A stretch of DNA of 29,203 nucleotides from a virus: the IMG/VR virus record IMGVR_UViG_3300009161_000169, positions 1-29,203 of that record; one strand, given 5' to 3'. The translations under genes and the position numbers were made by a program. The notes under the pieces are model-generated. The model ran no database searches and was not told the origin of the DNA. It worked only from the letters and a program-made list of their open reading frames with translations. Below are positions 13,936 to 20,447 of the stretch, piece after piece; within the stretch, counting starts at the first letter, position 1; every line of letters starts with the position of its first letter.

Positions 13936-13961
13936 ATCGTAAGGTATCGTTTCTTTACGAT
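13922..13961 (+). promoter_or_regulatory. Sigma70-like promoter in inverted repeat, next to start codon
   Basis: TTGACA (13922-13927), a 17-base spacer and TATCGT (13945-13950). ATCGTAA (13936-13942) and TTACGAT (13955-13961) are inverted arms around the -10, and the right arm includes the first two bases of the ATG at 13960. The expected start is about 3 bases before the start codon. This is a nearly leaderless transcript with a possible autoregulatory operator. Confidence 0.6.
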
Positions 13962-14247
13962 GCCTATTCTGACTGAACAGCAAATGACTCTCCGAACCGA
14001 GATGGTCGATGCTCTGAAGAAGGGCATCGTCACGGTCGTGTTCGTGAAGGGTGATGGAACGGAGCGCACCATGCGCTGCACCCTGTCCGAGAACCACCTT
14101 CCTCCGAGACCCGAGGTTCCCGAGGGTTCCGTTCCCCCACCAAAGAAGAAGAGACCCGAGTCGATGGTCGCCGTGTGGGATGTCGAGAAGGACGATTGGC
14201 GATCCTTCACCATCCCATCGGTCATCTCATGGAAGCCCGACAACTAA
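13960..14247 (+). CDS. SH3-barrel protein of the DUF2693 type
   Basis: The product has 95 residues. The pattern KKGIVTVVFVKGDGTERTMRC, then TLSENHLP, a Pro-rich insert, and VAVWDVEKDDWRSFTIPSV matches the small phage and bacterial proteins annotated as SH3 beta-barrel fold (DUF2693). In these the last strands read VWD...WRSF. The family is widespread in phages; its role is unknown, with nucleic-acid or protein interaction suspected. It has its own early-type promoter with a nearly leaderless start, unlike the neighbouring late genes. Confidence 0.75.
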   Translation: MPILTEQQMTLRTEMVDALKKGIVTVVFVKGDGTERTMRCTLSENHLPPRPEVPEGSVPPPKKKRPESMVAVWDVEKDDWRSFTIPSVISWKPDN

Positions 14248-14253
14248 ATTTCA

Positions 14254-14327
14254 GCCCTTGTAGCGTAGATGGATAGCGCAGGTCTTTCCTAAAGATCAGG
14301 TCACAGGTTCGAGTCCTGTCGGGGGCG
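14254..14327 (+). tRNA. tRNA-Arg, anticodon CCT
   Basis: A full cloverleaf can be drawn. The acceptor GCCCTTG pairs with CGGGGGC (two G-U). There is a D-arm GCG/CGC, an anticodon stem GGTCT/AGATC with loop TTCCTAA (anticodon CCT at 14288-14290), and a T-arm ACAGG/CCTGT with loop TTCGAGT. The discriminator is G; CCA is not encoded. It reads AGG codons, which are frequent in the phage genes of this window, so it probably supplements the host tRNA pool. It lies just downstream of the gene ending at 14247. Confidence 0.92.
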
Positions 14328-14344
14328 TTCGCATCGGAGGAACA

Positions 14345-15376
14345 ATGGACGAGTTCAACCACCTCAAGAACGGCATCTACTCCTTCAACTCCATCGGGGA
14401 TTCCGCAGCCAAGTTGAGCGAACTGCTCGGCGATGGTTGGGAGGACGAGGTGGTCCCTCGCCGAATCTCACCCCCAGGAAACTACAACAGCCCGAAGCAT
14501 TGGTGGGCGATCAGCACGATGAAGGCTTTGTCTCAGAAGATGTTCGGAGACAAGAAGGACGATCCGAGGTTCTCGGTGTTCACCACCGAGGAGGTGCAGC
14601 GTGAGGTGCATATGTTCAGCGTCACCCACAAGACGCTGCTCGACCATGAAGCACCCACCTACTTCGTCACGAAGGAACTGATCGAAGCCCTCGACCGAAC
14701 CGATGTCGAGGACACCATCCCGATGGAGGAACTGAATTGGCCTCACGAGGCGATGCTCTTCGTCCTGCCGAGGGACATCAGGTACGCCGAGGCGTGTGGG
14801 GTATTCAACAAGACCTCCTTCGTCACCATGCTGACCGTGACCCGTGCTAACCATGTGAAGTACGGCAAGTCGTACATCGTCACGAGCGTCTACGATGATG
14901 GCACGACTTCCTATGCCCACTACCCGTGCGGTGGCACCTACGGCGATCAGATTCGTGAGCATGGAGACAAGTTCATTATGGAGAATCCCACGGAGTTCTA
15001 CCGTGAGGAATACGAACTCTCAATCGACAGGTCGAGGCTCGACGAGGACAAAAGGCAGATCAACTCCACCGTCCGTCTCGTATGGAAAATCCTTTGCGCC
15101 ATGAACGCACCGAACGAGACGGTCGTTGTCGGCGGCTCCCTCCTCCGTCCCTTCCATGAAGGCAAGGGCAGGAGGAAGCAACAGAAGGAACTGTGGTCCC
15201 CGAGGATGCTTGACCTGTCGGAGAGGACATCCGTTTCGGATGATTCCGATGGGGAGGGCGGTAGGGGTGTCAGGCTTCATTGGCGGCGGGGTCACTTCCG
15301 CCGACAGGCTCACGGCACGGGTCGGATGCAGCGCAAGATGGTCTGGATTAAGCCCCACAAGGTGGGCAGTCTCTAA
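14345..15376 (+). CDS. AcrVA2-like protein (C-terminal RRGH motif)
   Basis: The product has 343 residues; GGAGG lies 5 bases before the ATG. The C-terminal 33 residues read HWRRGHFRRQAHGTG followed by WIKPHKVGS. This closely resembles the end of AcrVA2 and its many plasmid and phage relatives, which have RRGHW, a G-x-G turn, then a W-x-P-x-x-V strand. The middle segment with MLFVLPRDIRYAE may correspond to that family's conserved beta region. AcrVA2 lowers Cas12a by acting on its mRNA, but most relatives have no known target, so anti-CRISPR activity here is only a possibility. It lies directly behind the tRNA. Confidence 0.55.
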   Translation: MDEFNHLKNGIYSFNSIGDSAAKLSELLGDGWEDEVVPRRISPPGNYNSPKHWWAISTMKALSQKMFGDKKDDPRFSVFTTEEVQREVHMFSVTHKTLLDHEAPTYFVTKELIEALDRTDVEDTIPMEELNWPHEAMLFVLPRDIRYAEACGVFNKTSFVTMLTVTRANHVKYGKSYIVTSVYDDGTTSYAHYPCGGTYGDQIREHGDKFIMENPTEFYREEYELSIDRSRLDEDKRQINSTVRLVWKILCAMNAPNETVVVGGSLLRPFHEGKGRRKQQKELWSPRMLDLSERTSVSDDSDGEGGRGVRLHWRRGHFRRQAHGTGRMQRKMVWIKPHKVGSL

Positions 15377-15379
15377 ATA
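15374..15379 (+). promoter_or_regulatory. T4-type late promoter TAAATA
   Basis: It overlaps the stop codon of the preceding gene. Its last base is 6 before the A of the ATG at 15385, so the predicted transcript starts exactly at the start codon. Confidence 0.65.
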
Positions 15380-15384
15380 ACTCC

Positions 15385-15939
15385 ATGAACGGATTCAACG
15401 AACATCTGTTATCGGAGAGCCGCAGGGGTCAGATCTACTGCGACATGGACGGTGTCCTCGTTGACATCGTGGGTGGAATATGCACCGCTGACGGGAAGCC
15501 TCGCTGCGATGCGGCGGACTTCGAGGACTACTTGGAGGCGAACAAGGCAAAGTTCGACAAGGAGCATCCGAGGATCTTCGCCAAACTCCCGTGGATGGAT
15601 GACGGCAAGCAACTGTGGAGGTACATCTCGGGGTTCGGGGCGCACATCCTTTCCGCCCATACGAACTCGTGGCAACCGACGAGCAAGGAAGACAAGATGA
15701 TATGGATCAAGCGGGAGATGCGACCCATGCCCGAGAAGATCCATATCCCCCATCGCAGCAGGAAGAAGGACTACGCCGTGCAGGAGGACGGGACTCCGAA
15801 CATCCTCATCGACGATTTGAAGCAGAACATCGACGAGTGGAAGGCGGCGGGAGGGATCCCCATCCATCATAAGAATGCCGCCACCACGATTGCCACGCTC
15901 AAGAAGTTGGGATTCATGGAAAAGAAGGTGACCACATGA
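15385..15939 (+). CDS. HAD-superfamily phosphatase with capsid-targeting leader
   Basis: The product has 184 residues. After a leader MNGFNEHLLSES with a possible cut after L-S-E (residues 9-11) comes the HAD motif I CDMDGVLVD (nucleophile Asp20, Asp22). Motif II is ILSAH (Ser90), the motif III lysine is in RKKDY (Lys128), and motif IV is ILIDD (Asp143, Asp144). This is complete and consistent with a 5'(3')-deoxyribonucleotidase-like or polynucleotide-phosphatase-like activity; the cap region is short. It is late and leaderless. If packaged, it could act on nucleotides or nucleic-acid ends right after injection. Confidence 0.75.
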   Translation: MNGFNEHLLSESRRGQIYCDMDGVLVDIVGGICTADGKPRCDAADFEDYLEANKAKFDKEHPRIFAKLPWMDDGKQLWRYISGFGAHILSAHTNSWQPTSKEDKMIWIKREMRPMPEKIHIPHRSRKKDYAVQEDGTPNILIDDLKQNIDEWKAAGGIPIHHKNAATTIATLKKLGFMEKKVTT

Positions 15940-16157
15940 ACAACGGAAACTACACCAAGGGACAGGGCTACAAGGACGGGTGGAACGACCGCACCGAGGG
16001 CAAGCCGAGCCGACAGCCATCGGCATGGGGTTCCGCCACAAGCGACAGCAAGGTCTATTGGGAGGAGTACTCCCAAGGCTATGCCGATGCCTGTCAGAAG
16101 GTGATCTCCGATGCCCGCAAGGACCTTGAGGACATGAAGCGGTTCCTCGTGGACTAA
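15936..16157 (+). CDS. Small protein with repeated GY-x-DG pattern
   Basis: The product has 73 residues; its ATGA start overlaps the HAD gene. Two similar motifs occur: GQGYKDGWNDR near the start and EYSQGYADACQ in the middle, with an acidic helix at the end. The motif pair slightly recalls ribosome modulation factor-like proteins, but the match is too weak to name it. It is translated with the phosphatase. The next late promoter overlaps its stop. Confidence 0.55.
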   Translation: MNNGNYTKGQGYKDGWNDRTEGKPSRQPSAWGSATSDSKVYWEEYSQGYADACQKVISDARKDLEDMKRFLVD

Positions 16158-16160
16158 ATA
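16155..16160 (+). promoter_or_regulatory. T4-type late promoter TAAATA
   Basis: It overlaps the stop at 16155-16157 and lies 19 bases before the ATG at 16180. The expected leader is about 14 bases. Confidence 0.55.
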
Positions 16161-16179
16161 CCGCCGTGACGCTCATTAG

Positions 16180-17211
16180 ATGCAGCCCAATTATTCCTTC
16201 ACCGTAAAGAGTCGATACCACAGTCCCCGCAGTGTCATCCTCCTAGACAGGAGGCGTGGCATCTTCAAGGTGTCGGGGAAATCCGACTTCGTTCGTAGTG
16301 GGGAGGGAATGTTCGACTTCGAGGGGGGACCGTTCTACTTCATCGGAGGTTGGTTCTATGACATGGGAGAGATCACTTCCGTGACTCCCGTCAACGGAGA
16401 AGACGGAAACGCCACCGTGTTGGTCACGGTGAGACTGACCAAGAGCGCACGGGCGAAGATCGGGCGCACCATCAAGAAGACGAAGGAGACCGCCGATGTA
16501 TGCGATCAGACTAACCAACGGCAAGGAGGACAGGGGTCTTCTTGTGGTTCGGCACGGTGTTGCGGCGGTGTATGCCAACGAGAAGGCGGCACAGGCGGAT
16601 GCCAAGTGGCTCAACGAGATATCGAAGAGGATCGGGTCGGGGACGGTGTACGCCCCGATTCCGTTCAAGAAGAAGGACGGTTGGCTGACGGAGATGCAGA
16701 AGGTCGAGTCCACGCACAGGTCGAGCGTCTCCACGAGGACATCGCCCGAGGCAAGGAAAAACGCAGGGAAGCCATCGAAGCGAAGTTCCCCACAGTCTTC
16801 GGCGGCGGCGGCGGCACCCGCACCGTCAATCCCGACCGATCTATCGGAACTGTTTGTTGGGAATTTGGCTACGGGTGGGACAACCTGATAGAGATGCTTG
16901 CCGCCGCCCTGAATGCAGAGATCGACAGGGATCCCTCCCTGTTGAACGAAGACACCCCGTTCCGCATCGTGCAGATGAAGGAGAAGTTCGCATCCCTCCG
17001 CATCTATTCCGAGAACGGCAACCATCGAACCGAGGGGGTTATCAGGATGGTCGAGAAGATGTCCTCGGGCGTGTGCGAGGTGTGCGGAGAGGTGGGCTTC
17101 CTGTCAAGGAGTGCCGTGGGCAAGGGAGGATGGCTCAAGACCCTCTGCGGCGAATGCTGCGTCCCCCTTCAGTACCGCAGGGTTGAGGAAGAGGAAGCCG
17201 ACATCCCATAA
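16180..17211 (+). CDS. Composite reading frame: unknown N-terminal part, zinc-ribbon C-terminal part
   Basis: The frame is open for 343 codons but looks like two genes in one frame. Residues 1-105 look like a genuine beta-rich protein (VILLDRRRGIFKVSG, GPFYFIGGWFYDMG). Residues about 106-175 are Gly/Arg/Gln-rich gibberish, because the opposite-phase gene at 16496 is the real coding phase there. From about residue 178 good coding character returns. Either the first gene lost its stop and reads through, or the region contains frameshifts. Late expression comes from 16155. Confidence 0.5.
   Translation: MQPNYSFTVKSRYHSPRSVILLDRRRGIFKVSGKSDFVRSGEGMFDFEGGPFYFIGGWFYDMGEITSVTPVNGEDGNATVLVTVRLTKSARAKIGRTIKKTKETADVCDQTNQRQGGQGSSCGSARCCGGVCQREGGTGGCQVAQRDIEEDRVGDGVRPDSVQEEGRLADGDAEGRVHAQVERLHEDIARGKEKRREAIEAKFPTVFGGGGGTRTVNPDRSIGTVCWEFGYGWDNLIEMLAAALNAEIDRDPSLLNEDTPFRIVQMKEKFASLRIYSENGNHRTEGVIRMVEKMSSGVCEVCGEVGFLSRSAVGKGGWLKTLCGECCVPLQYRRVEEEEADIP
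16496..16888 (+). CDS. Hypothetical protein overlapping in the +1 frame
   Basis: AAGGAG lies 8 bases before ATG 16496. The first 65 residues (MYAIRLTNGKEDRGLLVVRH, then AAVYANEKAAQADAKWLNE) have good coding character. After about base 16700 the frame turns into Ser/Pro/Ala low-complexity sequence to the stop at 16888, while the other frame takes over with a recognisable zinc-ribbon protein. The real product may therefore be a -1 frameshift fusion of this N-terminus with the downstream domain, or a short gene whose tail overlaps the next one. Confidence 0.55.
   Translation: MYAIRLTNGKEDRGLLVVRHGVAAVYANEKAAQADAKWLNEISKRIGSGTVYAPIPFKKKDGWLTEMQKVESTHRSSVSTRTSPEARKNAGKPSKRSSPQSSAAAAAPAPSIPTDLSELFVGNLATGGTT
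16681..17211 (+). CDS. Zinc-ribbon phage protein (alternative start for the 3' part)
   Basis: From about 16700 the frame encodes a charged helix (VERLHEDIARGKEKRREAIE), then FGYGWDNLIEMLAAAL, then QMKEKFASLRIYSEN, then CEVCG and LCGEC. Small phage proteins with GDGW, VKEKFGGLRFY and two CxxC knuckles are common; the Cys pairs should bind one zinc. The role is unknown. A TTG at 16681 with AGAAGGA just before it is a possible independent start; otherwise this part is reached by frameshift from 16496 or by read-through from 16180. Confidence 0.5.
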   Translation: MADGDAEGRVHAQVERLHEDIARGKEKRREAIEAKFPTVFGGGGGTRTVNPDRSIGTVCWEFGYGWDNLIEMLAAALNAEIDRDPSLLNEDTPFRIVQMKEKFASLRIYSENGNHRTEGVIRMVEKMSSGVCEVCGEVGFLSRSAVGKGGWLKTLCGECCVPLQYRRVEEEEADIP

Positions 17212-17214
17212 ATA
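17209..17214 (+). promoter_or_regulatory. T4-type late promoter (CA)TAAATA
   Basis: With the preceding bases it reads CATAAATA, 7 of 8 matching T4 TATAAATA. The last base is 6 before the A of the ATG at 17220, so the transcript should start exactly on the start codon. Confidence 0.7.
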
Positions 17215-17219
17215 CGGAC

Positions 17220-17612
17220 ATGACCCTCGAAAGCAGCGCAAGGAAGATGGTGTTTGAAAACAAGACAGTCAGCAGGATCACCACGATCCCCGCAGTAGCG
17301 GGATCGAAGGCGCTCAACTACATCGACATATCAGACCCGAACGACCCTCAGGTGGTTATCAAGGGTTGGGGAACCCTGTCGATGAGGGTCGGGTATGCGG
17401 AGATCGGCAGGAGGCTCAAAGAAATGGCAGCGAAGGTGGAGTCGGGGAGGATGCCCATGATCGACTTGGCTCGGTCGATGCGGCTGATCGAAGTCGGGGG
17501 TTCTCCTGATCAGACCACTCACCTGATACAGGCGCTCGCCGAGGCGGAGATCCTCCTACAGACCCCCGCAGCCAAGGCTGCTCTTACCAAGGCGAAGAGG
17601 TCAAGGATCTGA
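17220..17612 (+). CDS. Hypothetical late protein
   Basis: The product has 130 residues with no ribosome site and a leaderless start. The N-terminal 45 residues are beta-prone (SRITTIPAVAGSKALNYIDI). The remainder is helical (RVGYAEIGRRLKEMAAKV, LIQALAEAEILLQTPAAKAAL) with a basic end. No capsid-targeting leader is visible. The family is unknown. It is followed one base later by the GTG-started gene at 17614. Confidence 0.6.
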   Translation: MTLESSARKMVFENKTVSRITTIPAVAGSKALNYIDISDPNDPQVVIKGWGTLSMRVGYAEIGRRLKEMAAKVESGRMPMIDLARSMRLIEVGGSPDQTTHLIQALAEAEILLQTPAAKAALTKAKRSRI

Positions 17613-17613
17613 A

Positions 17614-18024
17614 GTGGCGAAGAAGAGCCTGACCAACAAGGCTAGGGCTTTCCGTTGCCGCACCAAGAGATGCGCTCCCACGGGAGAAATGAAGGCTCTG
17701 TTGTCCTCCAAGTTGGGTTCTGCTGGAAAGTCCGATAGTAAGGGATTTGTGGAACTGTTTCAAATCATCGACTTGATGAAAGAGTCGAATGTTTGGGGTG
17801 GCTCGATAAAAGGATACCTGTTCAGGGGCGATATCACTTCAGGGATGAAGGGAAAGATAATCTCGTTCGCCGTGTCAAACGGATGGCAGATCACCCTCGG
17901 TAGGAGGATCGTCAAGTACGGGATCATCGTCAAAGGCGGCAAGTTGAGCCGCCGACATCTCCTCATCTTCGGCTACTACAGGGAGAAGCCGTCAACCGCC
18001 TACTGCTCCCTCACCGTCATCTGA
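17614..18024 (+). CDS. Hypothetical basic protein, GTG start
   Basis: The product has 136 residues. The GTG at 17614 is chosen since AAGGA lies seven bases before it and the frame abuts the previous stop. The N-terminus is very basic (MAKKSLTNKARAFRCRTKRC). The middle and end look like a compact beta domain (IKGYLFRGDITSGMKGKIIS, HLLIFGYYREK). No known family. It is co-transcribed with 17220. Confidence 0.6.
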   Translation: MAKKSLTNKARAFRCRTKRCAPTGEMKALLSSKLGSAGKSDSKGFVELFQIIDLMKESNVWGGSIKGYLFRGDITSGMKGKIISFAVSNGWQITLGRRIVKYGIIVKGGKLSRRHLLIFGYYREKPSTAYCSLTVI

Positions 18025-18034
18025 AAGGTATCCT

Positions 18035-18469
18035 ATGTCCTACATCCTCGTCAGCGAAAGCCACCCGTGGAGGCGCACCGCCTCGTTCGTCGCCGCCACC
18101 CTGTCCATCATCGGCATCCTCGGGGCTTCGGGCGGCGTGTGGATGATCCTGAACGACAAGACGGCAAACGGCATCGTCGCCTCATCCATCGGACTTGTCT
18201 TCCTCGCCTGTGCCTTCGTGATCACCAACATCGTCAGGATGTCTGCGGATCACGATGCCGCAGCCGACCGTCAGAACGAACTTGACACGATCAACAGGAA
18301 GTTCGATGATGACTACAAGTACAGGATCGACTGTGAGGAACGCATCTACCGCCACATCGACGAGATGAAGTCGGAGATGGAGTCCGACTTCACCACACAG
18401 CGTGATGAGTGGTATCGTGAGATCGAACGACTGAGGGATCAGATCGACTCAATGAAGACCAAGCGTTGA
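18035..18469 (+). CDS. Two-pass membrane protein with cytoplasmic coiled coil
   Basis: The product has 144 residues. Membrane segments are at about residues 16-39 and 46-68, followed by a long charged helix or coiled coil from about 76 to the end (EERIYRHIDEMKSEMESD). AAAGG precedes the ATG. The topology places the coiled coil on the same side as the short basic N-terminus, presumably the cytoplasm. It could be a membrane organiser or lysis-timing factor, but no family match is seen. A terminator follows. Confidence 0.65.
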   Translation: MSYILVSESHPWRRTASFVAATLSIIGILGASGGVWMILNDKTANGIVASSIGLVFLACAFVITNIVRMSADHDAAADRQNELDTINRKFDDDYKYRIDCEERIYRHIDEMKSEMESDFTTQRDEWYREIERLRDQIDSMKTKR

Positions 18470-18490
18470 CCTAGTTCTTTCTCACCACGG

Positions 18491-18529
18491 GGGAGGGAGG
18501 AGCGCAAGTTCCTCCCTCCCTTTCCTTTT
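18491..18529 (+). terminator. Intrinsic terminator
   Basis: GGGAGGGAGGA (18491-18501) pairs perfectly with TCCTCCCTCCC (18510-18520), followed by TTTCCTTTT. It separates the late region from the replication module. The next ribosome site GGAGG follows at once. Confidence 0.85.
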
Positions 18530-18538
18530 GGAGGAAAC

Positions 18539-18781
18539 ATGACCCTACCTCACGAGCAGGTCTATAGCCTCATCAATACTAGGAACTTCCTCCTAGACCT
18601 CATGTCCCCCGCAAAGACCCCCCGTGTACCCGCACCCGTGCGCAAGCGGGCGAGGGACTGCCTCAGGCACTATCCGTGGGAGTCCGAGATGAACACTATT
18701 TTGGAGAAGGTTGCACCGAAGCCCTCAAAGAGGGTGCCTTCGGGTCGATCTATAGTCAAGACCAAAAGGACAAAACCATGA
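18539..18781 (+). CDS. BPSL0761-family protein
   Basis: The product has 80 residues. The order MTLPHEQ, TRNFLLDL, PAKTPRVP, VRKRARDCLRHYPW matches the small BPSL0761 family of phage and bacterial proteins, in which TR-x-FL, TPRVP and LRHYP are the conserved blocks. The biochemical role of the family is unknown. GGAGG lies before the ATG. Its stop overlaps the start of the sliding-clamp gene (ATGA), so clamp translation is coupled to it. Confidence 0.8.
   Translation: MTLPHEQVYSLINTRNFLLDLMSPAKTPRVPAPVRKRARDCLRHYPWESEMNTILEKVAPKPSKRVPSGRSIVKTKRTKP
18716..18743 (+). promoter_or_regulatory. Hairpin before the clamp gene, with TATAGT downstream
   Basis: CCGAAG (18716-18721) pairs with CTTCGG (18738-18743), and CCCTC (18722-18726) with GAGGG (18730-18734), around an AAA loop and a TGC bulge. 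It lies within the end of the upstream gene. TATAGT at 18751-18756 could be a -10 for a clamp transcript, but no -35 fits. Confidence 0.3.
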
Positions 18782-19458
18782 CCACCGCAACGAAGACCAA
18801 GATCAGCCCCGAAACCCTCGCCATCCTCAAGAACTTCGCTTCTATCAACAGCAATCTTCATGTCAAGGCGGGAAACACGCTCTTCACGGTGTCCCCGTCG
18901 ATGACCGTCCTCGCCGAGGCGGAGATCACCGAAAACTTCGACAGGGAGTTCGGCATTTGGGACATGAGCAAGTTCCTGTCCGTGATCAGCATCTTCAAAG
19001 AACCCGAGTTCGAGTTCGACGAGAACCATGTCGTGATCAGCGACAAGAGCAAGGCATCGGTGAAGTACTTCTTCAGCGACCCGCAACTCCTCATCAAGGC
19101 TGACAAGAAGATCAACATGCCGAAGACGGTGGTGTCGTTCAGCCTCCGCAAGGACGACTTCGCCGCCATCCTCAAGGCAGCGTCCGTGCTTCAGGCTCCC
19201 GACATGTGCGTGGAGGCTTGCGGCGAGGGTATCTGCATCCGTATCTGCGACAAGAAAGACCCGACCGCCCACAGTTGGACGCTCATGGTGGACTGCAACG
19301 AGCATCCCGAGTCGTTCCGTGCATGGTTCAAGGTCGAGAACCTCAAGATGATCCCGAGCGACTACATGGTGGACATCGCCGAGAAGCGTGTCGCCAAGTT
19401 CAGCGGTGCCGTGTTGTATTGGGTCGCCATGGAAGCCGAAGGCAACGGAAAGGCTTGA
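18778..19458 (+). CDS. 45: DNA polymerase sliding clamp (T4 gp45-like)
   Basis: The product has 226 residues; T4 gp45 has 228. Features shared with gp45 are the N-terminal helix SPETLAILKNFASINSNLHV, then strands with DREFGIWDMSKFLSVIS and the late LKMIPSDYMVDI segment. The protein forms a trimeric ring that tethers the polymerase to DNA, and in T4-like phages it also activates late promoters, fitting the TAAATA sites seen in this window. AAAAGGA precedes the ATG. Its position ahead of gp44 and gp62 is the T4 order, here interrupted by a methyltransferase gene. Confidence 0.9.
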   Translation: MTTATKTKISPETLAILKNFASINSNLHVKAGNTLFTVSPSMTVLAEAEITENFDREFGIWDMSKFLSVISIFKEPEFEFDENHVVISDKSKASVKYFFSDPQLLIKADKKINMPKTVVSFSLRKDDFAAILKAASVLQAPDMCVEACGEGICIRICDKKDPTAHSWTLMVDCNEHPESFRAWFKVENLKMIPSDYMVDIAEKRVAKFSGAVLYWVAMEAEGNGKA

Positions 19459-19460
19459 GC

Positions 19461-20447
19461 ATGGAAGACCACCGCTACAGGATCATCGAAGGGGACTGTA
19501 TCGAAGGCATGAAGACCTTGGCTGACGGCTGCGTCCACACCTGCGTCACTTCGCCTCCTTATTGGGGACTGCGTGATTACGGTCACGACGATCAGTTGGG
19601 TGCCGAGAAGACACCCGACGAGTTCGTCGGCAATATGGTCAAGGTGTTCCGTGAGGTGCGTCGAGTCCTGCGTGACGATGGAACGGTGTGGCTGAACCTT
19701 GGGGATTCCTATTGGAGCAACACCCTTTCCCGCAAAGACCCTGTCGAGTCGATGTGGGGAAACCGTCCCGCTAGTGATCTTTCCGATGGTAGGGACAACA
19801 TACCGAAAGTCAATAAGCGAGGTGGCTTGGGTGCAGCCCCCGAAGGAGTCAAGCCCAAAGACCTCGTCGGCATCCCTTGGCGTGTAGCCTTTGCGCTACA
19901 GGCTGACGGTTGGTATTTGCGGCAGGACATCATATGGCACAAGCCGAATCCGATGCCCGAGGCTGTGACCGACCGCTGCACCAAGGCTCACGAGTATATC
20001 TTTATGCTTTCAAAGAAGGCTCAATACTACTACAACCACGATGCCATCAAAGAAGATGCTGTTGGTGTGCCGCATTCGCCAGGAAATAAGAAGGTCACGC
20101 AACCAAAGGAAAAGGGAGCAAGAGATCCTGCTCTTGATCCTGATCGTGTATGGGCTTCGGATGGAAAGAGAAACAAGCGAACTGTATGGACTGTGACCAC
20201 GAAGCCATTCCGTGGCGCACACTTTGCCACCTTCCCAAAGGACTTGATCGAACCCTGCGTCCTAGCAGGATGCCCTGAAGGCGGAACCGTCCTAGACCCC
20301 TTCACGGGATCGGGAACGACTTGTGTTGTGTCCCTCAATCACGGCAGGAACTTCATCGGGACTGAACTGAACCCCGACTACATCAAGATCGCAACCGAAC
20401 GAATCTCCGACGAGGCACCGATGAGCCTCATGGATGTGATGCAATGA
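19461..20447 (+). CDS. SPPY-type DNA methyltransferase, paralogue 1
   Basis: The product has 328 residues. Motif IV TSPPYWGLRDYG (residues 30-41) and motif I DPFTGSGTT near the C-terminus are in the order of beta-class N4-cytosine or N6-adenine methyltransferases; SPPY favours N4-cytosine. Flanks are almost identical to the genes at 24769 and 25737, but two patches differ, one after GDSY (about 98-135) and one after IKE (about 208-245), probably target-recognition loops. It sits between clamp and clamp-loader genes, with an ATGA overlap to gp44. It probably protects phage DNA from restriction. Confidence 0.88.
   Translation: MEDHRYRIIEGDCIEGMKTLADGCVHTCVTSPPYWGLRDYGHDDQLGAEKTPDEFVGNMVKVFREVRRVLRDDGTVWLNLGDSYWSNTLSRKDPVESMWGNRPASDLSDGRDNIPKVNKRGGLGAAPEGVKPKDLVGIPWRVAFALQADGWYLRQDIIWHKPNPMPEAVTDRCTKAHEYIFMLSKKAQYYYNHDAIKEDAVGVPHSPGNKKVTQPKEKGARDPALDPDRVWASDGKRNKRTVWTVTTKPFRGAHFATFPKDLIEPCVLAGCPEGGTVLDPFTGSGTTCVVSLNHGRNFIGTELNPDYIKIATERISDEAPMSLMDVMQ
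20379..20430 (+). repeat. 52-base identical block shared by three methyltransferase genes
   Basis: The block is identical to 25672-25723 and 26616-26667 by eye. It encodes the C-terminal YIKIATERISDEAPMSL. Identity at DNA level, including synonymous sites, shows recent duplication or gene conversion. Confidence 0.85.

Noticed and set aside
18465-18494. TTGACC promoter at the end of the coiled-coil membrane gene
   Set aside because: No -10 box at 16-18 bases; the region is the terminator stem.
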